Source: Oidiodendron maius Zn (Eukaryota > Ascomycota > Leotiomycetes > Myxotrichaceae). From it: 64,000 bases of DNA. A program made the translations under genes and the position numbers. Location of the stretch: the NCBI GenBank assembly GCA_000827325.1, contig KN832871.1, positions 1,240,001 to 1,304,000 of the forward strand. The letters are read 5' to 3'. The notes beneath the pieces were generated by a model. It did no database searches. It had not been told where the DNA came from and saw only the letters and a program-made list of their open reading frames with translations. Shown here in pieces: positions 35,418 through 46,969 of this stretch; positions within the stretch are counted from its first letter, which is position 1, and each line of letters opens with the position of its first letter.

Positions 35418-35697
35418 TGCGAGGAACTAAAGGGCTGTTACTCCGCAGCGCGACATTGATGAGTGGTAGATGTAATTTTCTGGTGGTGGGGGACGAAGTT
35501 TTAGGCGCCACCTCGCTAAGGTTGGCTTCCCGCCAACCTTAAATTTTGCCCATGACCAGGCGCAAATTCGCCAAAAGGTTCTCCAATATTACAACACAAG
35601 AGTAATCTCCACGCGACACGGTCTAGACAGGCGCATCTACATTAGCTCCCTAGTGTTGTAGTGCTCTCTCATAGCTGCGACAGTTGAAGCAAGCAAC
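35418..35697. promoter_or_regulatory. bidirectional promoter TFIIIA/RPB6
   Basis: The 280 bp separating the two divergent ATGs must contain both promoters. It holds a perfect inverted repeat (35517-35541) and a CCAAT box at 35583-35587. A Pol III-specific factor and a subunit common to Pol I, II and III share this region; co-regulation is inference. Confidence 0.6.
35517..35541. repeat. perfect 10-bp inverted repeat in the TFIIIA/RPB6 promoter
   Basis: TAAGGTTGGC, five bases (TTCCC), then GCCAACCTTA: both arms match over all ten positions. It lies about 100 bp from the TFIIIA ATG and 157 bp from the rpb6 ATG, so it could be a dimeric regulator site or a cruciform or hairpin. I do not recognise the binding factor. 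Confidence 0.9.
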
Positions 35698-36331
35698 ATG
35701 TCTGACTACGATGGAGAAGGGAACGATGGAGGGTGAGTACCGCCGTCTCTGGCGTCACACTGTCGACACGACTCTGTAATATAGGGCTTACCAAGACTGT
35801 ATAGCTTCTCTCCGGCATACGACAATGATGAGCCCGAGTATGATCCCGAGGAGCCCCCAGAGCCCGATGTCGAGACTGCTCAGATCGACGACATCGATAT
35901 TGGCGAGAACCCAGACCAGCTCCTCCTCACAGGCGACTCATCTCGAGGTATTGTGAACTCCGGAGACCCAACTGCAGCTGCAGACCGAGAAAAGAATGGG
36001 GGAAAGGCCCCAAAGGACAAAAGAATTCCGAACGAAAGGAGGACCACCACTCCCTATATGACCAAGTACGAGAGGGCTAGGATCTTGGGTACACGGGCAT
36101 TGCAGATCAGGTGAGAACTTATACCTCAACTGAATAATTTCTTGATATCCTGCTTATCTCACTCCCTTGGATAGTATGAATGCGCCAGTTTTAGTTGACC
36201 TGGAGGGGGAGACAGATCCACTACATATCGCGATCAAGGAACTCCGGGAGAAGAAGATCCCGCTGATCGTTCGGAGATACATGCCGGACGGCTACTATGA
36301 GGACTGGACTTGCGAAGAATTATTGCAGTGA
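35698..36331 (+). CDS. rpb6: RNA polymerase common subunit Rpb6 (ABC23)
   Basis: Three exons (35698-35732, 35805-36110, 36175-36331) encode 165 residues. The acidic N-terminus ([13 protein letters not shown]) is followed by the highly conserved omega-like core: [20 protein letters not shown], then [11 protein letters not shown], and [14 protein letters not shown] near the C-terminus. It is shared by RNA polymerases I, II and III and stabilises the largest subunit. The first coding exon is only 35 nt. The first intron has a nearer candidate acceptor (ATATAG), which would bring an early in-frame stop (TAG); the next TATAG (ending 35804) keeps the frame. Divergent with TFIIIA. Confidence 0.95.
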
Positions 36332-36706
36332 GGACCTTCGCTGCAATGCTACAACTGTAGCGTCTGCATAGCAATGGTGATGGTTTGGCGTATAAAAAGG
36401 CGTTTGGTGGAGCAATATTACAGGGACCGGCCGACAATTCTTTGCCTTCTTCAAGCTCGGACGGCTTTTTGTTATTACACTAGTTATTAAAGACACTTGC
36501 CATCATGAAAGGCTAGTAATGTGTGCGTTGTCGTGTCTCCAAAACATGCCGTATTATCTCCGAGTCTATTTCGGACAATCCGCGAGGGGCAGAAACTTGA
36601 AGTGGGGGTTGATACGTTAAACGTCATAACAGAACAATGCAAATAACTTCAACAAAGTTCTTTTCTATATCGATTTGAGAGGTCCCCGCCATTTAAAACT
36701 GTCAAC
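36332..36706 (+). other. intergenic region
   Basis: 375 bp between rpb6 and the esterase gene, presumably 3' UTR plus promoter. A TATAAAAA string at 36390 follows the rpb6 stop rather than preceding a gene. Nothing else was found. Confidence 0.4.
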
Positions 36707-37733
36707 ATGACATTCAAAACTGCCGCAACAATTGCCTCCTTCGGAGGCAAGCTCCTCAAACTCACGCATACCGCGTCGTCCACTGGCTGCGAGATGGCAT
36801 TGAACTTGTATCTCCCACCCCAGGCCATTCGCAATGGCCAAAAAGTACCGGTTCTCTTCTATTTATCCGGTCTGACTTGCACCGGGGACAATTGCGCTGA
36901 GAAAGGCTTCTTTCAATACGGAGCAAGCCAAAAAGGCATAGCCATTGTGTATCCTGATACGTCTCCTCGTAAGTGCCTATTGCCTCCATCGGAGGATCTG
37001 CCGATGCTAATAGGTATATTCAATAGGAGGCTTGAAAATCGAAGGCGAAGATGATGCCTACGATTTTGGTTCTGGTGCCGGCTTCTACATCGATGCGACA
37101 GCCGCGCCATGGTCCACGAACTACAAGATGGAGACCTACATCACGTCCGAGCTTCCAAAGTCGCTGTTTTCCTCTTTTTCAGAACTGGACTCCTCACGCG
37201 TGAGCATTACAGGGCATAGCATGGGTGGGCATGGCGCATTGACGCTGTTCCTGAAGAATCCCGGGATGTATAAGAGTGTGAGTGCGTTTGCGCCAATTGC
37301 GAACCCGTCGAATTGCCCGTGGGGTGAGAAGGCGTTCAAGGGGTATCTTGGAGAGGACAGGGAGATTTGGAAGAAGCATGATGCGACGGAACTGATTAAG
37401 GGGTGGAAAGGAGACCTGGATATTTTGATCGACGTGGTTGGTTTCTCCATGAATCAAGAAGCGTATGAGTCCGCGTTACTGATTGGAGAATAGGGAACCG
37501 GGGATAATTTTTACAAGCAGAAACAGTTGCTCCCAGAGAACTTCGTAGAAGCGGCGAAGGCGTCAGGAAATGATAAAGGGCTAGTTGTGAGGTATCAAGA
37601 TGTAAGTGCCTCACAAGTTCCAGTGGGCTGGACAATACTGACTTGATATCAGGGCTATGATCACTCATACTACTTCATTTCTACGTTTGCAACAGATCAC
37701 ATCAATCACGCAGCAAAGTACCTATTTAGATAG
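36707..37733 (+). CDS. S-formylglutathione hydrolase (esterase D family)
   Basis: Four exons (36707-36968, 37027-37436, 37494-37601, 37653-37733) encode 286 residues, standard for the family. The enzyme hydrolyses S-formylglutathione to formate and glutathione, the last step of glutathione-dependent formaldehyde detoxification. Visible signatures: [10 protein letters not shown], the nucleophile elbow GHSMGG (Ser152), Asp228 in GTGDNF, and His264 in GYDHSYYF, completing an alpha/beta-hydrolase triad. The intron at 37437-37493 uses the less usual donor GTTGGT. If it were retained, an early stop (TAG, 37491-37493) would remove Asp228 and His264. No peroxisomal tail is present (ends KYLFR). Confidence 0.93.
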
Positions 37734-37961
37734 TATGCTTCTTTCTTGAAAAATGAGGCTCCGAACAGGCTTCTGGCCCACTATGCGCCCGATGGACGTG
37801 TCGGTAGTCACATAATCAACACACTAATCATATACAATAATGCCTTCACCGGCTAGGAGCCATTTTCTCCACGACATAAAGATGTATCCAGCCCATGCAT
37901 GGTCTATCTCAACACCAGAATATCGTAACTCGTAAATCGTAGCCAGCTCTGGAGACATAGG

Positions 37962-40588
37962 TCAGCTCATTCTGTCGCCAAACGACATCTGCACATTATC
38001 TATCCTGTACTGATTTTCCTTCTTGCTTCTCATCTCTGCTTCGAGTTCTCTCTTTATTCTGGCGTATGCAAGCTTTTCGAAGCCGCTCAGGCCCTTCCAC
38101 CAATGCCTTCCGGCTTCGTGATCGCTGATTCTATCTAGCAGATCTACCACCTTTACTCTGACTTCTTTGTCTTTATGAAACAAGCCCAAAGCTACATAGA
38201 AGAGTCCGGCGTGCGATTCGGGAGTAACAGTGAGAAGCTGACAAATCTCGTCATACGAGTGTATGTATTTTGCAAGCGCCAGGTATATCTCTCGACTGGC
38301 AGCTGGGGTCAGTTTTGTCATCCGGAGTCGATCATGCAAGTAGTAGAGATCGAGAGCCTTCAATGGCCGGAAGTTATACAACTGGGCCAGATCCTGCCTT
38401 GTGTTAGAGATAGCCATGCCATTGGCCAAGGGATAATTCGCACCTGCTTGAAACTGTAGTAGCTTCGTGTATTTCTCCAGCCTTCGATACGCATCACACC
38501 GCCAGCCAGTTCACGTAATTTTGTTGGTTCATCCGGCCAGACATAGCCATGCCCACTAACACTTTCATTCCCAGGCTCTGCCTCTTCGACACCAATATAT
38601 AACGCACTGGCTCCGTAAACGCTTTCTTCAAAAGCCGCTGCAATTCTAGTGAACTTCACAACCCAGTCCCGCCACTTTGCTCTAATGACTCCTTCACCAT
38701 GGCGAGCGGCAATGCTGCGAAGGACATCACTCATAAAGGCAGCATCGCCAGTTGGGTCATTTGTAGTCTGACTAGTGGAAGAAGACATGCCTACAGGATA
38801 ACCAGGATTCTGTTGCTGGAAGTTTGTCAGGCCCTCTGTAAGTGGCGCTCCTTCGATTCGACCACTGATCTTCATACGACCCGTCGGTAAATCGCAGAGC
38901 AGATCCCACCATTCGGGATGGTTCTCAAAAGTTGGATTCGTTACTCCGGCAATGAACCCGGGGACATTCAAAAGGTCGTCTATCTTACTAAGGTCAGTAT
39001 ATGGGAAAGCGTGGCGCGTGAAGCCTCGAAGGACACCTCCGGAAGCCAGCGCACATGCTGCCAGGACAGCTTCTGCCACTTCACCAGAGGGACGATTATG
39101 ACCTTGGAATATAACACGCTTTTGCGTCAACATAGCATTGACCAAAATAATTATAGGGTGCGTATAAGCACCCCCTGTTGTGAGATGAGGGTGCAATGGG
39201 AATTGCTGAGGAGATTTCGAGTGGGGGTCTGCAAAGGTTTGGATAAGTTTAATAAGAGAGAAGTCTCCCACGGTCTCCGGGGATATCGCAACGGGAACTT
39301 TGATCGGGATGGGTATTTCGTTGTACATAACTTTAGTCTCGAATTCATGGGTATCTCGAGGGACAGAATACACTGAATGCCCTTGTACATGAGCTTTCGT
39401 TCCAATTCGAGTTAGATCTGCGCGCTTTTCTGGGCTCTCAGATAGGCTGGCAATAACCTCAGGCGGCTCGCCTCTATCCTCGGCTATACGCATTTGGATC
39501 ATCTGTTCGAATTTTTCGATGAAGAGGTCCTTGTTTTCGCTGGCTTGTAGTAGGTGTCTTTCAAGGAGGCTCAATCTGGGCATCAAAGATAAATCCATGT
39601 TGTTAACGGCTTCGTATAGCAACGCCAGTGTCGCTGGGTGGGGTGCCTTGAAATATTCCTCGAGAGCGAGCAGTAGCAATGGCTATATACAGGTTAGAAC
39701 TATATCAATATTAAATATGAGCCGAGAGGAGCGGACCTTGTATATATGCAGGAAGGGGTGCCGCGTGCATATGGCCATGGCCTTCACAACTGCACCTCGT
39801 TTTGCCGTCTTGTCTTGCTTGGTATTCACTAGGTTCAAGACGTATATTAAAGGGGGTCCCTCTCCGCTGTCGTCTTCGCTATCCTTCGAATCATCGTCTA
39901 ACCCCTCGTCATCTTCTTCATCTTCTTCCACTAGATCTTCGTCGTCTGAGTGCACAATTCCTGCTGCCCTGTCCCTCCTCCTTTGTCGCCTTCTCTGCCT
40001 CTCCTCTTTCCGTTCAGCCTCTTCGTCTTCTTCAGTGGTATCCTTATGTAGGAAGAAGATGGTCCAATCTTGGTTCCGTACATGGGCTTGATCCGGCAGC
40101 ATCAATTCTGCTAGCATATGTTCGTCTCCAGTTATGGCAACAGGGAATTGGTGTTCCATTGTAGGCCCCTTATCTATATCGAACGAGGCCACCAAGATGT
40201 ATTCGACATGATTCTCACCCTCTCCCCGAGGGTACTGCGACCGCAGCCTCTGTTTGGGATGCGCATCTGGATTGTATCGGGGTTGGCCAGAGATTGAGGA
40301 GTGTTGCGACGATGGGCCGCTGGATGGTGACTTGGAGTTTGAGCTCGGGTCTGTGGCCGGATCGGCGTCGACGGCTTGGGGGTGTGGACTTCTCGGCGGT
40401 CTGAAATTGGACATCTCTGATGGTGGTCGAGTCGCGGGGAACGATGAGAGAGAGGTCCTTCGCGGATCCCCTATTCCGCCATGAGAACTAGTAGGAGTGG
40501 CAGCCGTCGTGGTGGGACGCTGTTGCAGGACTATCTTGGTAGCCTTAGTCTTGTGGTATATTGGAAGGCTAGTGAGACTGCTCGCCAT
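37962..40588 (-). CDS. afi1: Afi1/MesA polarity protein with DENN-type (SPA) domains
   Basis: Three exons on the minus strand (40588-39737, 39682-38444, 38393-37962) encode 840 residues. After a Ser/Pro-rich N-terminus comes the conserved opening of the Afi1 family, [16 protein letters not shown] and MEHQFP, then [19 protein letters not shown]. An acidic/basic insert ([35 protein letters not shown]) interrupts the N-terminal domain. The remainder has helices and strands typical of the DENN/stabilisation-of-polarity-axis fold ([26 protein letters not shown]). In yeast Afi1 binds Arf3, and MesA in Aspergillus stabilises polarity axes at hyphal tips. The 54- and 50-nt introns both restore conserved sequence. 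Divergent from the EF-hand gene. Confidence 0.88.
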
Positions 40589-41207
40589 TTTGCCGCACAG
40601 CAACTAAAGCACTTTGCTCTTTGGATCTGCAACAAAATAGCCCGCTATGTACAGGGCGAGGGTTTCGGAGCATGGGACGAAGAAGCCCGAGCGAGGCCTG
40701 CCCCCTGCATACACACGGCCACAAGAGCGTTGGAAGGTTCCCGCGTCAAGAAAAGGAGGGAGCCATGGTAGACGGACAAAACTGTATCTACAGATGGTGA
40801 GGATCGGGGTTGTGAGGCGGACGAGCTGCTGTCAAGGGCGTCGATGCCATTGCCGCTGGGAGATTTTACCCCTGAGATCTATCGATCGATAAGTGTCGGG
40901 GCCTCGTGTTAATCCCGCCAATCACAGCACAGCGACCACCCGGCTGAAGCGAAGCCTCGTGCTGCAGTGTTTGTTTACTTTGTCCTCCATCGTCAATCTA
41001 TCACAGCAATCAGCCTCTCGACGATTCCTTTCAGCCACGACCACATATTTGAGAACCTATTCATGCAGATTGGCTACTTGCCGGTGAGTTCTTGCAAGTA
41101 CTGTTCCCACCCTAAGAGAAGGACCGCCGGCTAGGCCTGAGCCTGTTGCTCTAGTCGCAGCTTCCTCGACACTGTCCCTAACACTACCTCAACTACGAAT
41201 TGCGAAA
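40589..41207. promoter_or_regulatory. divergent promoter region, afi1/EF-hand gene
   Basis: 619 bp between divergent start codons. A CCAAT box (40918-40922) and an ATCGATCGAT palindrome (40881-40890) are visible. The segment just before 41208 is C/T-rich, as for a fungal leader. Confidence 0.45.
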
Positions 41208-42103
41208 ATGGCTGCCTCCTACAAGCCTTCGCCGCTGTCCTATGGCTCTCCTCGTGCATCTCCTTTTCGTCGCCCCGAATCTCCAATGTCGCCATCGCCG
41301 TTGAGACAGACGACGCCTACCCCCTCGCCAACCAAAACAATGGCCACAGCAACGACCCCTTCACGATTAGTTACTGCCTCAATCCCAACCGAAGAGGTGG
41401 AAACATGGACCCCTCGGGGACTCACACCTGTAGCCAGACAAAGGGAGCCGTCACCTACTCGAGGCGCGAATGCAAGCCCGAGTCGTGGAAATATGCCCAC
41501 TAATGCTCGAAGCGCAGGAGACAATAGTGCGCTGTCGAAGTTACAGCCCACACAGGTTCGGGAGCTTAGAGATGGGTTCCAGCTTCTGGATAGAGATAGC
41601 GATGGCCAAGTTGGCAGAGACGATGTTGCTGATATGTTGGCACAATTAGGTGCGTGGGCAACTTCGCGTTTTCGGGATTATTCTAATGTTAATCAGGACT
41701 GCCGTCCAATCCTTCTGATGTAACGCCTTTCTTTCCACCCTCAACACCACAGACCGTTGCTCTCCCTGCTTACCTAAATTCTCTTGCCTCGCTTCTCTCT
41801 TCGCTCTCGCCCTCGTCCGAGTTGGTAAATGCCTTTTCCGCCTTCGATGAGGATGATAGTGGGCAGGTCGACCTTGCAGAGCTACGAGATGCGTTGCTAC
41901 ATACGTCTCCTGATCCTGGGGAGAAAACACTATCGGAAAGAGATGTTGACAGAGTTATGAATGGATTCACAGGAAGGAGAGCATTTAGCAAGAATGCCAG
42001 TGGCATGGGCAAGAGAGGGGAGGTATTTAAGTACCAAGAGTTTGTGGGGAACATTGCTGGAGGGGCCAGCACTGATGGAAAAGGGCGTGGCGACGATGAG
42101 TAA
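41208..42103 (+). CDS. EF-hand protein, probably myosin regulatory light chain-like
   Basis: Two exons, 41208-41649 and 41697-42103, joined in phase 1 across a 47-nt intron, encode 282 residues. The first ~110 residues are a disordered Ser/Pro/Thr-rich region with repeated SP and TP sites (SPTRG, SPSRG). Two canonical calcium loops follow: DRDSDGQVGRDD (about 128-139) and DEDDSGQVDLAE (about 198-209), separated by degenerate hands; the layout is that of a calmodulin-like light chain. Fungal Rlc1-type myosin regulatory light chains have such phosphorylatable N-terminal extensions, so a role in actomyosin-ring contraction or hyphal transport is the best guess. Other EF-hand proteins cannot be excluded. 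Confidence 0.75.
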
Positions 42104-42380
42104 AACCAAAAAAAAACTATTAAGCTCTCTAGAGCTCACACCGCTTAGAATTGGTGGGTTTGTGGTCAGGTCAGGCGTCTAGGGAGTCTGTGAGGGCAAC
42201 CACAAGCGGCGACAAACAATCGAACAGTGTTGAAATAGGGTAAATTATGTTAGGTATAAACCGCTAGTATGTAACCTTTATACATCTTATTCGTGAGACC
42301 GTCAAGAAGCGAAGTCATAAGTCATAATCGTTATTGCGCCAGGTGCTGTGTCATGCCCCTTATCAACGACCGGGCTTTCT

Positions 42381-44071
42381 TCAATCGCCTTTCTTTGCAT
42401 TCCAGGTGCTTGCCTTGCTCATGGTCCTCCGCCTCATTGTGGCCATTATATTTTTCTCCATATCCTCGCTTCCCTTCTCCAAGTCGGCGTCTTCCTTGTC
42501 AAATCTCGCCTCCCTTCTCTTCTCATAGACGTACCAGAAGGCAACGATACCCATAGTCAAGGGAACCGTGATCACCCAGTATACCCAAAACTTCGGAGAA
42601 AGAACAGGGCCGCTATTTTGGAAGTTGAAAAACGTCATGGAGAAGACTGATGCCATGTATGCCCCAGGAAGGAAGAAGGCGCCAAGGAATGATATAGTTT
42701 TCATCGCTGAAGAATCCCGTTTGCTTGCATGGGCTAGTTTCCGTTGTTCCCCCGCCATTTGGAAGTTGAGCTTACTTTCTTTTTGGGCTATGATGTTATA
42801 CAGCTATACCAAATGTCAGTATATTTCAGGATATTAACTTTCCTAGGGTGATGCCGGGTACTTACAGCGCTCCGTTGGATGTCAAGTCTTTTCAAAGTCG
42901 TATACGCATAACTCTCTATCCCCTGTAGTTTGACTCTATAGAATTCCAACCGCGACTCCAGGCTAGCATGTAGCTTCCTCACTTCAGGGCTCCTCCTTTT
43001 ATCCGGCAGTTTATCAATGAACCGATGCAGACACTTCTCAATCTCCGTCAGGATCTCCAGGTAGGCTTTCGGTCTCTTCCATAGGACTTGAGAGTGACAC
43101 TCAACAAGATCCCTATTGATGGCATCCAGATCAACTACGCCCTCTGAGACATATCCTTCCTTTTCTTCGATCTCACTTCGCATGCTCACAGCATGTTCGA
43201 GACGTCGTAGCCAGTCACGTGCATCGCGTTGTTTAATGTCCGTCTTGAAACTCACGTCATGACTGAATATGATAATGGGGAGAAGTAATGGATGGCCAAT
43301 TTGCAATACGCAGGCTTTAAGATGCTTGATGCATTCCACCATATCTGAGCTGGGTGTTCCTTTGGCGTATCCATTTGTGATGCCATTGTTCACATCGTGG
43401 GACAGCATGAGCTCCCATCCGCGAGTGTAGCCTTTTTTGCGCACATCACTCTTCCGATTGATGATTTCTGAAACTTGGGTCAGCTTAGAAAGAATCCACT
43501 ATGAACGACCCGACATACGAAGGTGAGGATTCTCGTCGTCTTGGTCGTATGCGCACCAGAAGAACGGGCCGACACAGCTTGTGCTCTCAATGCCTCGAAA
43601 TGGTAAGTTCATCGCAGTCACCATAGACTTATAGTGACTGGGCTTGAGACTAATGACATGGTGGCTAAAAGTTTCGGGATGCTTCGCGTTAAGTTGGAGG
43701 CTGTCTAGGGTCAGATGATTGGCTTTTCAAATTCCGGCAGACTAACATCAATCGAACACACGCCAACTGGACAACTCCCTCAGGAAGTTTGGGAGGAGCA
43801 AAAGCACCCTTGGTCACAGGTCAGTAGGTTTGCGCCGCCACATTGCGCTCGCCGGGTCATACCCTGCGATGAAGGAAATTCTCGAACTCATCCGGAGTTA
43901 GTGGATACTCTTCCACCGAATTGAATTCCGGGTCCTTGCATGTGTTAGTGACATGTGGACGCCCTTTTGCTGCTGCTCACTTACAGAGTACTGAAAGATC
44001 TCAAGATAGTGCGTAACCTCCTCGACTTGTTTGCAACGATCAACGTTGGTCTGGAACATATAATCGTCCAT
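42381..44071 (-). CDS. CorA-like membrane protein (fungal Mg2+-transporter-like family)
   Basis: Six exons on the minus strand (44071-43985, 43934-43863, 43808-43747, 43700-43519, 43467-42866, 42803-42381) encode 475 residues. Joins were chosen by frame: the second acceptor CAG at 43701 rather than the nearer TAG keeps VRLILQLNAKHPE in frame. The C-terminal quarter has two transmembrane helices (about 371-394 and 407-427) preceded by a long coiled-coil region, the overall plan of CorA/Mrs2 proteins. The GMN signature normally found after the first helix is absent; GAYMAS and FFNFQNS are seen instead. Fungi have many such CorA-like proteins of uncertain transport activity. An extra upstream exon is possible. 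Confidence 0.72.
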
Positions 44072-44571
44072 GGTAATGCCCCACCGCCTTTCGGCAGAGA
44101 TGCATGCTATGCGGAAACAGACAACACCAAGGAAATGCTCGAGGAGATTGCTGGATAATGATGCTGCCGTATCCAACGATCTGCAGATGAGAGGAGTGAA
44201 AAGTGAAGATAGAAAGAGATACAGGCCGAGGAGACATGCAGTATATAATGTGGGGGGAGAAGTCACGGCTCGTGCCCGTGCTCTAGAAGGCGGGCCGCAG
44301 GACTCGGTAAGGAATTGTGAGGCTGGTAAAAAAGGTCGAATCGCACGGTTGGCGATTGGCTCACCGCTAGAAACACCAACAAATATAGTGGGGAGTAGCC
44401 AGGCTGGGGTTCTGCTTATCCTTCGTATACAAAGCGCGTGTGGAAAAAAGGGGAAACTCGTGAAAGATCTGCAGAATATGAGCCGGGGTAGATAGTCACT
44501 TCGGTCTAGAAGCATCCTGTCCATCATTAAAATTAAATCTATACGGTCTCCAGCCTATACTAAAACCCTCG
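44072..44571 (-). other. intergenic region
   Basis: 500 bp between two minus-strand genes; presumably the promoter of the CorA-like gene and the 3' UTR of the LMBR1-like gene. Open frames here are antisense or lack fungal features. Confidence 0.35.
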
Positions 44572-46707
44572 TTACAATCGTACCCTACCGTCCTGCTGTC
44601 GACCAGCAAACCAGCTCGTGATATTGCTCCCTCCTCCGCTGGAGTTAGAGGGATCTCCTCCGCCCATCCACTTAGGCCGCTTAAAGCCCTCACCAACGTT
44701 TTTAAACCACTTTGGAGTCTGGGCCGTTTCTATGGTATTTCTCACCCGATGACTGAAGGAATCGAAGAAGCCTTCGTCCTCCGGCTCTACCTCTGGTGGC
44801 TGCTGAGCTTCCCTACGCGTAGGTACAGATGTTGGAAGCGGCGAGCGTGTGCGCTCAACCGGAGGCACAGTCATTCTTGGAGCTGTCCGATTGTGAGGGT
44901 TATTTGGAACGTGAGAACGGCCAGGTGCCTGAGCATTCCCAAGTCGGCTCAGAGACGAATGGCCCTGCAGCTCTCTTTCGATCAAGCCTCTCCCTTCACG
45001 CCAGGATCCAGTCCCATAGCTAGCATCTTCACCCTCTTCCTCGTCGTCAATGACCCCGCCGAATCCAAACCAGCCTTTGATTTTACCGTACAGATTAAAT
45101 AGGGTCGCACACACTGGAACCAAGATGAAGACAGGGAATAGGAGGTCGAACCACTCACCAGCCGCCGTGGCTTTGATGTGCCTTCCAATGAAGTCGTCGA
45201 ATACAGTTGGCTTGGTGATGTGTTCCGGAAAAAATGTCAAAAAGTTGAAGGCCAGAGGCACAGAAAGCTTTGCCACTTGCATGGCATACCACATTGCGCT
45301 TTCGCCGTGTGTGTTCCTCCTTACAAGTGCTCTTCCTCGCCATACTTTGACCTCGGTCAGCGAACTGAGAGCTGCTGCGCACATGTACAAGATCCAGCAG
45401 GCCGCGATAACTTGGCCAGCTATTCCAATCTGCCCACGATCGTTCTCCGCATGATGGATGACCGTAACTGAAATGATTGAGAATATCGGGTTCACCGTCT
45501 TGACAAGCTCAGACCAAACGATGCACATCGATGCCAGCGATAGGAAGCTTCCAAGAAGGATTCGCGTGTACGGAAAGAGGTAGTATTTATAAAGGTATCG
45601 AGTGTAAGGAGTGAGGATGGTAAAGCGTTCCAAAAATGAGGCATATGGAGATGTCTGGCCAATTTCAATCCGCTTCGACGCAGAGGAGTCAAGAATGGCT
45701 TGAGTCGCAACGGCATCGTATAGAAGGCGGTCCCATTCGTCAACGTATCGGGCACGATTGTGTCTGGCTCTCGTGACCTGACGGCTAAGATCTGCCAAAT
45801 ATTTCTCTGTTATCACCGCTGGCAGCTGGACTTGAGGCTCTGACAAACGTCGAGTTAGCGTGCGAGGCTGTGACTCTGGGAGATGCAGATCATCAGTTAG
45901 TTCCTCAATCCAGTCTTTAAAGTCTTTCGCAGAACCAGTATTTCGTCGAGATAGCTCCTCAACTTGAGCTTCCAAGTCCTCGAGTTTCATGATCGCATCT
46001 TCCATCTTTTCGTGAACTTTTGCAGCATGCGTCTGGATTCGTTTTAATCTCCCACTCACACTTGCATTCCTAAAAAGCCGCCTAGGTATTGCGACGAGTC
46101 CGTGACCCATTAGATAGATGGCAAGCACTAAGCCCCAGCTGTACGCAAGGGCCATTACCGTGGATTCCAGGGATTCCAGTGATACCCCAGATGTTATAAA
46201 AATATATATGCCTGCTATGATTCCGGCTCCGAATACAATCGCATGATACTGCAGATTTGCGCGCAGAGAGAACATCAGACGACTTTTCGGTTCTCGATAT
46301 CCTGCATCGGCGTATTCTGCAAGAATGGGAAGTATAAACCTAAGACACGGTTAGGTTTCATACTAGTATTACGTGCCACATGGACAGAAATACCAAGTCA
46401 AAGCAAAGGTAAGCCAGTATGATATACGCCATGAAACCAACAGCAGCCGCCGAGGAAGCCATATGCCTCTCCCATCCACATCGTGATCTCCAGAGCTAGA
46501 AGCAAGATCTATAGGAACAAGAAGGATGATGCTCGCAGGCAGTCCAAGCGCAAAGAATATTGGGACTAGGAGGTATGCCGGTGTCGTCCGCAATGGAAGA
46601 TAGAACCGTTCGAGGAGGAGGACACCGGCACTTATTATTAGAAGAGATACGACGAAGAATATCTCCGAGCCGACTGGGGCCGCCGCAGCGGCTTCCACGG
46701 ATGTCAT
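44572..46707 (-). CDS. LMBR1-like multi-pass membrane protein
   Basis: Two exons on the minus strand, 46707-46394 and 46339-44572, joined in phase 2 across a 54-nt intron, encode 693 residues. The N-terminal half has five hydrophobic helices (for example IFFVVSLLIISAGVLLLE, AYLLVPIFFALGLPASIILL, YHAIVFGAGIIAGIYIF), then a cytosolic coiled coil (residues ~190-300). Four more helices lie in the second half, followed by a disordered C-terminal tail rich in Pro, Arg and Gly with a GFFDSFSHRVRN amphipathic segment. This 5 + loop + 4 layout with WGLVLAIYLMGHGL and PLAFNFLTF is that of fungal LMBR1-domain proteins, related to lipocalin-receptor/LMBD1. The molecular function in fungi is unknown. Confidence 0.85.
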
Positions 46708-46969
46708 GATGGTGACAGTGAGACAGAATTTCCCATCTGATATAGCATACAAGTCTTTCTGGTGGAGTTGGAAGTAGCAGGTAAGTAGGCGGGTGAGAAA
46801 GTCTCGGGATGCCCTGGAGGACTTACGCAGCCCACCCGCCGATGCCGAAGTTAAGCCTGGACATGAAATATCAATAATATAAATGCACACCCTCCAAGCG
46901 AACTTCACGCTCTGTGAAACAGCCGTCGAATTAGTACTTCTTGAAGTCAACCTAACGACCCCATGCAGC
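46708..46969. promoter_or_regulatory. short divergent promoter, LMBR1-like/uncharacterised gene
   Basis: Only 262 bp separate the two divergent start codons (176 bp if the upstream ATG at 46883 is used). No motif was recognised; shared control is inferred from spacing. Confidence 0.45.

Noticed and set aside
36386-36396. TATAAAAA as a TATA box
   Set aside because: It lies directly after the rpb6 stop and more than 300 bp before the next ATG, so it is more likely part of a 3' UTR.
44749-45454. plus-strand frames inside the LMBR1-like gene
   Set aside because: Antisense shadows of a clearly coding exon.
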